A stretch of 28,784 bases of DNA. Source: an uncultured Lachnospiraceae bacterium. Its GTDB lineage: Bacteria > Bacillota > Clostridia > Lachnospirales > Lachnospiraceae. Below are positions 16,240 through 23,806 of this stretch, piece by piece. A program made the translations under genes and the position numbers. The stretch is taken from positions 1-28,784 of the forward strand of contig CAJUDZ010000037.1 in assembly GCA_910584965.1 (NCBI GenBank). Reading direction: 5' to 3'. Position 1 is the first letter of the stretch, and each line of letters begins with the position of its first letter. A model generated the notes under the pieces. That model was not told the origin of the DNA. It did not search any database and was given only the letters and a program-made list of their open reading frames with translations.

Positions 16240-17465
16240 CTACGAAACCGGTAATATGACTTTAAATGTAACCGTTTCGTTTTCACTTCTTGCCGTAATT
16301 GACCCGTTATGAAGCGTAACGATCTGTTTTGCTATGGCAAGCCCCAGACCTGCCCCGCCGCCGCTCGTACCTCTGGAAACATCAAGCCTGTAAAACTGTT
16401 CAAATATCCGTTCCAGTTTTTCTTCCGGAATGGTATCGCCGCAATTTGTAAATGTGATCTCTACATTTTCTTCCTTTCCGACAACAGCAATTTCTATGTC
16501 AGTCCCCTCAAAGCTGTAGATAACCGCGTTTTTCAGAATATTATCAAATACGCGCTGAATCTTATCCGCATCGCACCTTATCATAATATCCTCCGAAATC
16601 ATGAGGCTGCAATTCAGGTTCTTTTCATGGAACATTGGCTGAAATTCATACAGGAGCATTTCAAACATGCGCATCAGACTTATTCTGCTGTACCGGAGCG
16701 TTATATTCGACAGGTTAAACTTTGCTATTTCAAAAAACTCATTGATCAGTTCTTCAAGCCGTTCTGCCTTATCCAGTGAAACAGAAAGATATTTCTGCCT
16801 CAGTTCCTCGGATATCTGTCCTTCGTCACGCAGTAAATTCAGATAGCCTATAACGGAAGCAAGCGGTGTTTTCAGATCATGCGCCAGATACATGACCATA
16901 TCATTTTTTTGCTGCTCTGCCAGCTTCATGTCCAGTTTCTGTTTTTCAAGGGTATGCTTGATTGTATTTATTTTCTTTTCCGTGGCTGACAGTTCCGGCG
17001 GCAGGGACACCTCCCCTGCGTCTTCCCGGCCTATATCATCAATCCCCTGATTGATCTTTATGAAATATTTGGCATACCAGTTTAAGTAAATGCGGAATAT
17101 AATTAAAAAAACCAGCGCCAACCCAACTACTAATGCCAATTCTATATGGTTTCGGAATGTCCATTGATACAAAGTTCTCGCCGCAGTATAATCCAGCCTG
17201 AAAACACAAGGTGAAGACCGGAACGGACGGCTCCGGGCAGGGTTCTCGCCGCAGTATAATCCAGCCTGAAAACCTTCTGGTTTAATGTCACAATCCAGTC
17301 TGCAAATCTGCCTTTCAAAAGAATGGAATACAGAAGATAAATACAGCCAACTGCAATCACGACAAGCAATACTGTATGGAAAAAAACCTTTTCCTTAAAC
17401 TGCCTGAAATCATCCGATTTCCTAAACACTCTATTTTCCAATGGTATATCCAACTCCCCACACAT
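16240..17465 (-). pseudogene. vanS: vanS sensor kinase interrupted by a 68-bp repeat insertion
   Basis: The locus encodes a VanS-type kinase in two frames. The first part starts at ATG 17463-17465 and has a transmembrane helix (FFHTVLLVVIAVGCIYLLYSILL). It reads VFRLDYTAARTL, then leaves the family sequence and stops at 17142. The second part (16240-17172) begins YQWTFRNHIELALVVG, with the second membrane helix, a HAMP-like linker, the phospho-acceptor box LAHDLKTPLASVIGY and the ATPase motifs through SGGGAGLGLAIAK. Removing 68 bp (one 32-bp repeat plus the 36-bp spacer) joins the halves as RLDYTAARTLYQWTFRN with no loss. The second fragment could only start at a TTG without a clear ribosome-binding site. 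As it stands no full VanS is made. The first part overlaps the end of vanR by 35 bp. Confidence 0.88.
17174..17273. repeat. 32-bp direct repeat with 36-bp spacer inside vanS
   Basis: The same 32 bases (beginning GTTCTCGCCGCAGTATAATC on the plus strand) occur at 17174-17205 and 17242-17273. The spacer 17206-17241 is GC-rich and contains a small inverted repeat, CCGGA/TCCGG. The repeat period is 68 bp, two bases more than a multiple of three, so the second copy shifts the frame. In one copy the DNA reads FRLDYTAAR (VanS), in the other FSGWIILRR (out of frame). Confidence 0.95.
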
Positions 17466-18132
17466 TTACTATAAATTTCGGTTTCTTTGCCGATTCGTTC
17501 ATCTTCTCCCGCAGACGCCCTATATGAGCCATGACGGTATTGTTATTATTCAGGAATTTTTCACCCCACACCGCCTCGAATAACTCCTCTGACGGAACTA
17601 CCATGCCCTGATGTTCACACAAATACCACAAAATTCCAAACTCAATAGGCGTAAGCTGCAATTCTTTCCCATACAGATAACACTTATGGGTATCTCTGTT
17701 GATCACCAATCCCCGAATATCATATTCGCTGGCTTCAACAGTTTTTTTCCCGGCAAGGTTATTATAACGCATATACCGCCTCAACTGTGTTTTTACTCTG
17801 GCCAACACCTCTAATGGATTAAACGGCTTTGTTATATAATCATCCGCCCCGATCGTCAGTCCCATTATCTTATCCCCATCCTCCGTTTTGGCAGTAAGAA
17901 GGATTATGGGATAATAAAGTTTTTCTCTGATTTTGCGGCAAAGATGGAAACCGTCTATGTCAGGCAGCATCACATCTATAATGGCTAAATCAAGCTCTGT
18001 TTCTTCAATACATTTTAACGCGTCCATGCCATTATAAAACTTGTATACCGTATAGCCATCGTTTTTCAGATAGACCTCAATCAAATCCGCTATTTCCTTT
18101 TCGTCATCGACTATTAATATATTTTCATTCAT
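17431..18132 (-). CDS. vanR: VanR response regulator (OmpR/PhoB family)
   Basis: A 233-residue regulator. The receiver domain has ILIVDDEKEIADLIEVYL, phospho-acceptor Asp53 in AIIDVMLPDIDG, and the conserved Thr and Lys in LLTAKTE and DYITKPFNP. The winged-helix DNA-binding domain has LQLTPIEFGILWYL and VMAHIGRLREKM, ending VWGVGYTIGK. This matches VanR proteins of vanG-type clusters closely. I place the start at ATG 18130-18132 (MNENILIVDD); an ATG four codons earlier (18142-18144) has AAAGG only one base before it. A promoter lies at 18224-18252. It is the first gene of the cluster and overlaps vanS. With VanS broken, VanR may be phosphorylated by another source or stay inactive. Confidence 0.93.
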   Translation of the reverse strand: MNENILIVDDEKEIADLIEVYLKNDGYTVYKFYNGMDALKCIEETELDLAIIDVMLPDIDGFHLCRKIREKLYYPIILLTAKTEDGDKIMGLTIGADDYITKPFNPLEVLARVKTQLRRYMRYNNLAGKKTVEASEYDIRGLVINRDTHKCYLYGKELQLTPIEFGILWYLCEHQGMVVPSEELFEAVWGEKFLNNNNTVMAHIGRLREKMNESAKKPKFIVNVWGVGYTIGK

Positions 18133-18223
18133 ATCGATAACCATGCCTTTCTATAAACTGCGAATTTGAGCCGCAGGCGAAAACTCGCTGCCCCTGCATG
18201 AAACAGTACGCTCATCGCCTTTT

Positions 18224-18252
18224 ACTATATCACTCAAAATACACAAAAGCAA
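18224..18252 (-). promoter_or_regulatory. Promoter of vanR
   Basis: Minus-strand TTGCTT (18247-18252), a 17-bp spacer and TATAGT (18224-18229). It gives a leader of about 85 bases before the vanR start, containing a GCGA/TCGC hairpin at 18177-18188. It overlaps the end of the truncated open frame at 18234-18344. Confidence 0.65.
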
Positions 18253-18344
18253 TCCCGGGTTACCGCTTCATTTCGGTGCAAATATCTTCCGATAACTGCC
18301 GCATACTCTTCTTTCCGGTTTACAATTTCCTTCTCTGTCAACAT
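18234..18344 (-). pseudogene. Truncated first 30-36 codons of a gene following the sugar transporter
   Basis: An ATG at 18342-18344 overlaps the transporter stop (ATGTTGA), as for a coupled operon gene. It reads MLTEKEIVNRKEEYAAVIGR, then YLHRNEAVTRD, and stops at 18234-18236. The first 30 codons look like the helical start of an enzyme; the last residues (CFCVF) are encoded by the vanR promoter. I do not recognise the family. The most likely reading is that the rest of the gene was lost when the van cluster became joined here, or that it decayed afterwards. Confidence 0.45.
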
Positions 18345-19749
18345 GATATCTGCTCCCGGTTTCCTGTAAGAGGAAAAACATGTCTGCCATTCTCCTTTCT
18401 TTCCTGAATCTCCTGCACAATCTTGTTATAGGCTTTTTTATTCAGGCGGTAAAAATATAAGACTACCGCTGTTATGATCCATAACACGCCGGGAACTGTC
18501 GTGAACGAATGCTTGATCACAGCCAGTACGGCCGGATTCTGCTGTGTATTCGCCACATATCCGAAGCTGCCCAAAACGCCCGCCAGTACAGAAGTCCCGA
18601 TCGCCATTCCAATTTTATTTCCCAAAGAAATGAAAGCATACTGAAAACCGTCATTACGGAGCCCCGTTTTCCATTCGCCGTATTCTACGCAATCCGGTAC
18701 AATCGCATAAATCGCTGTGTTAAATCCCGAGAAGAAGAATTGTGCCAGGCATGAGAACAGATAAAACGGAACGGGTGATTTCCCAACCGTAAAAAAGTAC
18801 ATACAGAACATGCTGATTCCCGTAAGCAGCGCAAATATGGAAGCCGAGCGCCCTTTATTATTTGTCAGTCTGAATACCAGCGGGAAACAGGCTGCGCCAA
18901 TGATGGAAGGGATAATGATAAAAAGGGAATAGGTACTGAATAAATTCTGGTTTCCCTCCACATATGTAAAATAATAGAGCGCATCCGCATTCCTCCCATA
19001 AAGTGTCACTCCGAACAGGAACTGCCCTGCTACCGCGATCATGTACGGTCTGTTTTTTGCAACAGCGGATAGCTGTACTTTCAGGGAAGTTTTTTCTTTC
19101 TCCGGTACTTCCACGACTTCTTTCGTTTTTGCAAAACAGAAGATATGGCATGCCGCAAAAATACATCCATAAATGACAGCGATCAAAAGATAGCCTCTCC
19201 TGTCATTTCCTTTGCCAAGCGCCGCAATCAGAGGCACTGTTATGATATTAATAATGCCGATTGCAATCATCGCACTGACGGAACGGAATGTGTTAATTTT
19301 TGCCCGCTCCTCTATATTCTGTGTCATCGCACCGCACAAAGTTCCGTAAGGAATGTTGACACAGGTATAGCCCAATACCAGAATGCAGTAGGTAACCGCC
19401 ATATACACAATCTTTGCAGTCGATGACCAGTCCGGATGGGCCCAGAAAGTCATCATCAATACCAGCGCTGTCAGCGGCGCGGCAATTAAAAGCCAGGGGC
19501 GGTATCTCCCCCACTTCGTATGTGTTTTATCACTTAATCCGCCAATCACCGGGTCATTGATCGCATCCCAGAATCTTGAGAACAGCATCAATCCGGCAAC
19601 CGCGCTCATCCCTATCCCGAAACATCCGTATAGAATATCATCAGGAAATTCCCCACAAACATCCAACTGAAATTACATCCCACATCCCCCATGCCATAAG
19701 CGATCTTACTGATCAACGGAACCTTTACATTCGTATTCTTCTGCTCCAT
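18338..19749 (-). pseudogene. GPH-family sugar:cation symporter (MelB-like) with one-base frameshift
   Basis: A major facilitator protein of about 470 residues. The start, ATG at 19747-19749 after GAGG, reads MEQKNTNVKVPLISKIAYGM, then GDVGCNFSWMFVGNFLMIFY and TDVSG, and hits a TAG. In the next frame the family sequence resumes as GIGMSAVAGLMLFSRFWDAI and continues through the GPH signature KWGRYRPWLL and about ten further membrane segments to the stop at 18338. Restoring one A at the run 19620-19622 gives the expected YTDVFGIGMSAV. Either this is a recent frameshift that inactivates the transporter or it is a sequencing error. GPH transporters import glycosides or sugars with a cation. It follows the polyol dehydrogenase and is probably under the same ROK control, though a terminator separates the two. 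Confidence 0.85.
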
Positions 19750-19801
19750 TACAATCCTCTTCTATTATAAATCCTCCATCCCTGCATTTCCGGATCCATA
19801 G

Positions 19802-19842
19802 AAAAACCCCGGGAACGATCCGCTGTGCAGTTTCCGGGGTTT
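19802..19842 (-). terminator. Intrinsic terminator after the polyol dehydrogenase
   Basis: On the minus strand AAACCCCGG pairs with CCGGGGTTT (19834-19842 with 19804-19812) across a 21-base loop, and a five-T run follows. It starts 19 bp past the dehydrogenase stop. The transporter downstream needs read-through or its own promoter. Confidence 0.8.
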
Positions 19843-19860
19843 CTGTCTATTGCTCTCTGT

Positions 19861-20910
19861 CTACTCGCCAATTCGAATGACTGCTTTTACAATATCAGCT
19901 TTATTATTCACACTGTAATCCATGGCTTTCTGTGCCTCATCAAGCCCGAAGATATCCGTTACGATGCCTTTCAGGTTTACCTTGCCTGCCGCAACAGCCT
20001 CTATCGCCATCGGATAAATATGGCGGTAACGGAATACCGTCTTGAACGTCAGTTCCTTATCCAGTGCAAGACTCATGGGAAGCGTCATTTCCCCGCTCTT
20101 GCTGTAACCTACCAAAACGATTGTCGCGCCCTTCTTTACCATATGTATCGTCTGCACTGTGGTTATCTGTGTGCCTGCGGTCTCAACTGCAAGGTCACAG
20201 CCTTTCCCGTCCGTCAGTTTCCTTATCTCTTCCACAGCGTCTGTCTGCGCTCCGTTGATGATGCCGTCTGCCCCCAGCTCCAGTGCTTTCCGGAGACGTT
20301 TTTCCATGATATCCACGATATACACCTTTGAAACGCCCATTGCCTTTAACGCCATCATTGTCACCAGACCGATACAGCCTGCGCCCATGACAACCGCTGT
20401 CTGTCCTGCTCTTGCGCCTCCCTGCATTGCCGCATGGAAGCCAACTGCCAGAGGCTCAATTAATGCGCCTTCCATCGTGCTTACATTATCCGGCAGCTTA
20501 AAGCAAAGGTCTGCTTCGTGAGCCACATACTCCTGAAATACCCCATCCACCGGAGGCGTCGCAAAAAAGACCACATCCGGGCAGAGATTATAACGACCCG
20601 TCTTGCAGAACTCACAGTGTCCGCATGTCCTGCCCGGTTCCAATGCAACCCTGTCACCGACTTTCAGATGCTTCACATCCTTCCCCACTTCCACAACTGT
20701 TCCGCCAGGTTCATGGCCAAGCACAAAAGGCGGCTTTACCACATAGTCACCGATTGCCCCTGTTTCATAATAATGCAGGTCGCTGCCGCAGATTCCCACA
20801 TACTCCAGCTTGACAAGCACTTCATTGTCTTTTGCCTTCGGGATATCTCTCTCCTCAAATCCCATCTGACCGATCCCCAACATTACCGCTGTTTTCATTT
20901 TTCCTTCCAT
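19861..20910 (-). CDS. Zinc-dependent polyol (sorbitol/xylitol-type) dehydrogenase
   Basis: A 349-residue medium-chain dehydrogenase. Catalytic zinc ligands are Cys41 (GICGSDLHYYE) and His66-Glu67 (LGHEPGG). The structural zinc site has four cysteines at 96, 99, 102 and 110 (CGHCEFCKTGRYNLC). The nucleotide-binding turn is GAGCIG at about 176-181, followed by VYIVDIMEKRL with an acidic residue that favours NAD. It closely resembles sorbitol/xylitol/L-iditol dehydrogenases, which oxidise a sugar alcohol to a ketose. The start is ATG at 20908-20910, seven bases after GGAGGA; the ATG five codons earlier lies inside that ribosome-binding site. It is the first gene after the ROK regulator, with a strong promoter and candidate ROK operators upstream, and forms a catabolic unit with the transporter. 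Confidence 0.92.
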   Translation of the reverse strand: MEGKMKTAVMLGIGQMGFEERDIPKAKDNEVLVKLEYVGICGSDLHYYETGAIGDYVVKPPFVLGHEPGGTVVEVGKDVKHLKVGDRVALEPGRTCGHCEFCKTGRYNLCPDVVFFATPPVDGVFQEYVAHEADLCFKLPDNVSTMEGALIEPLAVGFHAAMQGGARAGQTAVVMGAGCIGLVTMMALKAMGVSKVYIVDIMEKRLRKALELGADGIINGAQTDAVEEIRKLTDGKGCDLAVETAGTQITTVQTIHMVKKGATIVLVGYSKSGEMTLPMSLALDKELTFKTVFRYRHIYPMAIEAVAAGKVNLKGIVTDIFGLDEAQKAMDYSVNNKADIVKAVIRIGE

Positions 20911-20958
20911 GATTGCTTCCTCCATCTTTCTTTAAATTTTTTATGTTTTTTCCTTTTT

Positions 20959-20988
20959 ATATGCAACTTTAATTATCACTTTATTAAA
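20959..20988. promoter_or_regulatory. Candidate ROK operator in the dehydrogenase leader
   Basis: Contains ATATGCAACTTT (20959-20970) and ACTTTATTAAA (20978-20988). Both motifs also occur upstream of the ROK gene (22443-22454 and 22399-22409). They lie about 13-42 bases downstream of the predicted transcription start, a place where a bound repressor would block elongation. Confidence 0.5.
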
Positions 20989-21007
20989 TAGTTTTATTAT
21001 GTATTTT

Positions 21008-21036
21008 ATATTAATTTTAAAAACTCATTTTGTCAA
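21008..21036 (-). promoter_or_regulatory. Promoter of the polyol dehydrogenase
   Basis: Minus-strand TTGACA (21031-21036), a 17-bp spacer and TAATAT (21008-21013). The transcript would start near 21001, giving a leader of about 90 bases that holds the candidate ROK operator. Confidence 0.75.
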
Positions 21037-21110
21037 GATATTTTCTGAAAATTCAACGCTTTCGTTATTTTCACCAAAACAATATCTTCACTTCCATGAA
21101 AAGTGCACAT

Positions 21111-21165
21111 AAAAAAACGCAGGCTCAGCAGCCTGCGTTCCAAGAATTTACTTCGTAAATTCTTG
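21111..21165 (-). terminator. Two adjacent hairpins, one with a T-run
   Basis: A perfect 10-bp stem AACGCAGGCT/AGCCTGCGTT (21116-21139) is followed on the minus strand by seven T residues (21111-21117). Directly upstream in the minus sense is a perfect 11-bp A/T-rich stem with a TTC loop (21141-21165). They back up the ROK terminator and shield the dehydrogenase promoter. Confidence 0.8.
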
Positions 21166-21206
21166 TTGGAAAACCTCTACGATTACAGCAATTTTCCTAA
21201 TAAATT

Positions 21207-21238
21207 AAAAAGAAGTTTCATTTTCGAAACCTCTTTTT
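21207..21238. terminator. Bidirectional-looking terminator after the ROK gene
   Basis: AAAAAGAAGTTTC pairs with GAAACCTCTTTTT around ATTTTC, with one mismatch that becomes a G-U pair in one orientation. A T-run follows on either strand. It lies 20 bp past the ROK stop. Confidence 0.7.
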
Positions 21239-21258
21239 AATACTATTTCATCATAATT

Positions 21259-22386
21259 TTATATCTGGCTGACAAACATCTCTATCACTTTCAGCGCTGC
21301 TCCCAGTGCGGCTGCGGCCACTTTATAATTACAGGTTTTCACATAGGGTTCTTTTTCTCCAAAAGTATTCCTTCCGGCCACTTTATCCCATAGTTCCTGA
21401 AGGTGCGTACCCATACAGCTTCCTACATACCCCCCTAAAACAATTTCACAGTCCAGAACCATGTAAATATTATTTACTGCAATAGCCAGATAATCCGTAT
21501 AAGAATCCCATACCTTTGCCGCCTCTGCATCCCCCTGATCGAGCAGGCAGAAAAACTGTTCCAGTTTCCCATCCGCCGCATCAGACAAATGCCATGCGGC
21601 ACAATAAGCGTCCAGACACCCCTTTTTCCCGCAATAGCATATTTCTCCATCCATAACAACGGTCATATGTCCAACTTCGCCGCATCGGAAATTCTTGCCC
21701 TGTATCAGTTCATCTCCATCAAAAATCGCTCCGCCCACCGTATTGCTTAATGAAAGATAGAAAAACCGCTCCGCCGCATCTACATGGACCCCCTCCGCAT
21801 AGGCCCCTGCATTGGCATCGTTAATGAAAAAACATGGATAGGAAAAAAAAGCGCTTACTGCATTAAGCGGCACAGCCTCTACACCTAATATATGAGAATA
21901 AGTCATCTGTCCCTTATCCATATCTATAATTCCCGGAAAAGAGATTCCCACCCCTATAATCTTATTCCTGTCGGCGCCGCTTTCATCCAGAAAATGCTCC
22001 AGCCTTTCATTAACTTCCCGATAATAAGCCTCTCCTGGGATATATAGCTGTTGAATGCGCTCATATTTTAAGATCTCTCCCACGATATTGGTAAGCACCA
22101 GCGCAATATGGTTTTTGGTAATATCCAGCCCCACCGCCAGTCTGACATCGACAACTGCCGATAAGGCTTTCGCCCTTCTTCCTCCGGTTGACTGCAATTC
22201 TCCTTTCTCCTCCAATAAACCTTCCGCTATCAGTTCTTTTGTGATCTGCGTCGCCGTAGGCAGACTGATCTTCATGTTATATGAGATATCGGGGTTTGAT
22301 ACCGTTCCACGTTTACAGATATAACGGAAAACCTCATTCCTGTTTTTCTTCTTTACTTCCATATTGGTTATTTTCTTCTTATCCAT
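21259..22386 (-). CDS. ROK-family transcriptional repressor (XylR/NagC-type)
   Basis: A 375-residue regulator. Residues about 10-65 are a winged helix-turn-helix (NRNEVFRYICKRGTVSNPDI, then SLPTATQITKELIAEGLL). The rest is a ROK sugar-binding domain: VGLDITKNHIALVLTN, GVGISFPGIID, INDANAGAYAEG with the conserved Asp, and the zinc motif CYCGKKGCLDAYC. Such proteins leave DNA when they bind a sugar or sugar phosphate. The start is ATG at 22384-22386, just after GGGTGA; an ATG four codons earlier is part of that site. The gene has its own promoter (22421-22449) and a palindromic operator (22399-22411) whose core is repeated before the polyol dehydrogenase. It most likely represses itself and the polyol locus. 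Confidence 0.92.
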   Translation of the reverse strand: MDKKKITNMEVKKKNRNEVFRYICKRGTVSNPDISYNMKISLPTATQITKELIAEGLLEEKGELQSTGGRRAKALSAVVDVRLAVGLDITKNHIALVLTNIVGEILKYERIQQLYIPGEAYYREVNERLEHFLDESGADRNKIIGVGISFPGIIDMDKGQMTYSHILGVEAVPLNAVSAFFSYPCFFINDANAGAYAEGVHVDAAERFFYLSLSNTVGGAIFDGDELIQGKNFRCGEVGHMTVVMDGEICYCGKKGCLDAYCAAWHLSDAADGKLEQFFCLLDQGDAEAAKVWDSYTDYLAIAVNNIYMVLDCEIVLGGYVGSCMGTHLQELWDKVAGRNTFGEKEPYVKTCNYKVAAAALGAALKVIEMFVSQI

Positions 22387-22398
22387 ATCATCACCCAT

Positions 22399-22411
22399 AC
22401 TTTATTAAAGT
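22399..22411. promoter_or_regulatory. Palindromic operator candidate at the ROK gene
   Basis: ACTTTATTAAAGT is a perfect 6+1+6 inverted repeat about 4-16 bases after the predicted transcription start of the ROK gene. Eleven of its bases recur at 20978-20988 before the dehydrogenase. Confidence 0.6.
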
Positions 22412-22420
22412 GTTTTTTTA

Positions 22421-22449
22421 AGTGTATCATTTTTTTTACAAATATGCAA
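22421..22449 (-). promoter_or_regulatory. Promoter of the ROK gene
   Basis: Minus-strand TTGCAT (22444-22449), a 17-bp spacer with an A-tract, and TACACT (22421-22426). Confidence 0.65.
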
Positions 22450-22488
22450 CTTTGCCTTATCATATCCTGTTTTATCCTATAAATGGAA

Positions 22489-22522
22489 ACCGCCGCATAT
22501 GGAATAAAACCATAGCGGCGGT
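22489..22522. terminator. Hairpin terminator after the cupin gene; copy B of the 14-bp repeat
   Basis: ACCGCCGCATATGG (22489-22502) pairs with CCATAGCGGCGGT (22510-22522), leaving one bulged A and a loop AATAAAA. It lies 25 bp past the cupin stop. The T-run is weak on both strands, so termination strength is uncertain. The left arm is one of three identical 14-mers in the window. Confidence 0.65.
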
Positions 22523-22546
22523 CAGCCTTTTATCCTTTTATTTCGT

Positions 22547-22930
22547 TCAGCATAAAGCTGGCATAAACTTGGCAAACAGATACAGCCCCTCCGAACCTGC
22601 AATGACCTCATGCGGTACACCGGCCTGCATGACGGATATTGTACCGGGTTCATACGGAATGATGCTTCCTGCGTTTATACACTTTCCGCTGCCCTTTATC
22701 ACCTCATGCGTTTCCAGCTGCGTTTCATGGATATGATTCCCAATACTGCAGTCGGCAGCAATCCGCACCAAATGGAAGCTGAACATCCCGTCCGTATCCT
22801 TCGCCGTGATGATGTGCTTTAGTTCCACCCCTTTAAAAGTTGGATGCTCTGTCCATTCGAGCTCCACAAAGTCAGTCTCTTTTTCCGGTAAAACTAATTT
22901 TTCATTGTTAAACAATTCAAATGTATCCAT
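22547..22930 (-). CDS. Small single-domain cupin protein
   Basis: A 127-residue cupin. The metal-binding set is visible as GNHIHETQLETHEVIKGSG (two His and a Glu/His) and the later GVPHEVI histidine. The chain carries no other domain. Such proteins act as small isomerases, dioxygenase-like enzymes or ligand sensors; nothing here fixes which. The start is ATG at 22928-22930 with GGAGGTGC upstream; an in-frame start further up has no ribosome-binding site. It lies 83 bp below the AraC regulator, which also has an N-terminal cupin domain, and may be its target or partner. Confidence 0.82.
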   Translation of the reverse strand: MDTFELFNNEKLVLPEKETDFVELEWTEHPTFKGVELKHIITAKDTDGMFSFHLVRIAADCSIGNHIHETQLETHEVIKGSGKCINAGSIIPYEPGTISVMQAGVPHEVIAGSEGLYLFAKFMPALC

Positions 22931-23013
22931 TCTGCACCTCCGATAAAATATTTGATCTGTCTTACGTCTCAATCATATTCCACGGAAGCAATCATGTCTT
23001 GTAAAAAATTGCC

Positions 23014-23760
23014 CTATGTACTCTGCACTATCTGCTTTTTGGAATGAATATATTCCGACGGAGATATCCCGACAATCTTCCGGAAAGCCCTGTCAAAGTG
23101 ACTCTGATCATAAAACCCCATTTCCACAGCAATTCTTCCGATCGCCTTTTCCCCATCCAGCAGCTTCTGTGATTTCCGTATGCGGTTCTGGATGCAGAAC
23201 TGATGCGGCGTCATTCCGACACTGTTTCTAAATTTTCTTATGAGGTAATATTTGCTGATAAAAATATCAGCTGCCAATGTTTCTATCGAAAGTTCCTGTT
23301 CCGGGCAGCTGATAATTTTATCTGTCAGAATTTTTATGCCCGAATCCATCTCTTTCCGTCCGGCATTCCGGTGGCGGTAAACCTCCCGCACGGAAACCAA
23401 TAATTTATCTCCCTGCTCTTTCCCGAAAATCCTTTGCGATGCTGCATCCCCTGAAAGTTCCTGAAGGATGCTTTCTGCCGTCTCCATATCATTCTCTTCT
23501 ATAAAAGCAGTTCCTATACACATGGACAACAGGCGCGTATCCTTTCCCTGATGCACGGAATGTACAGCATAGGGCGGGATAATAAATGCCTCGCCTCTAC
23601 GACACGCCTTTTCATTATTATCCAAACAAACAGTAACCGTTCCCTGCATCACCACTGATATGACATAATGGCCCACATGGTTATGAGCATCAAAATGCTT
23701 ATTAATATTCTCCGACAACACGAACTCGACCGGGTATTGATCACATTGATAGTATTGCAT
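23014..23760 (-). CDS. AraC-family transcriptional regulator with N-terminal cupin domain
   Basis: A 248-residue protein. Residues about 1-100 are an AraC-type cupin sensor (FDAHNHVGHYVISVVMQGTV, RRGEAFIIPPYAVHSVHQG). Residues about 145-245 hold the two helix-turn-helix motifs: LSIETLAADIFISKYYLIRK and IGRIAVEMGFYDQSHFDRAF, ending RKIVGISPSEYI. The start is ATG at 23758-23760, after GGAGTG. The next gene, a stand-alone cupin, follows by 83 bp. The ligand is unknown. Confidence 0.92.
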   Translation of the reverse strand: MQYYQCDQYPVEFVLSENINKHFDAHNHVGHYVISVVMQGTVTVCLDNNEKACRRGEAFIIPPYAVHSVHQGKDTRLLSMCIGTAFIEENDMETAESILQELSGDAASQRIFGKEQGDKLLVSVREVYRHRNAGRKEMDSGIKILTDKIISCPEQELSIETLAADIFISKYYLIRKFRNSVGMTPHQFCIQNRIRKSQKLLDGEKAIGRIAVEMGFYDQSHFDRAFRKIVGISPSEYIHSKKQIVQST

Positions 23761-23806
23761 ATATTTTCACTCCTGCCAGCCCTTATCCCCTGCCCTGCCG
23801 CCGCTC

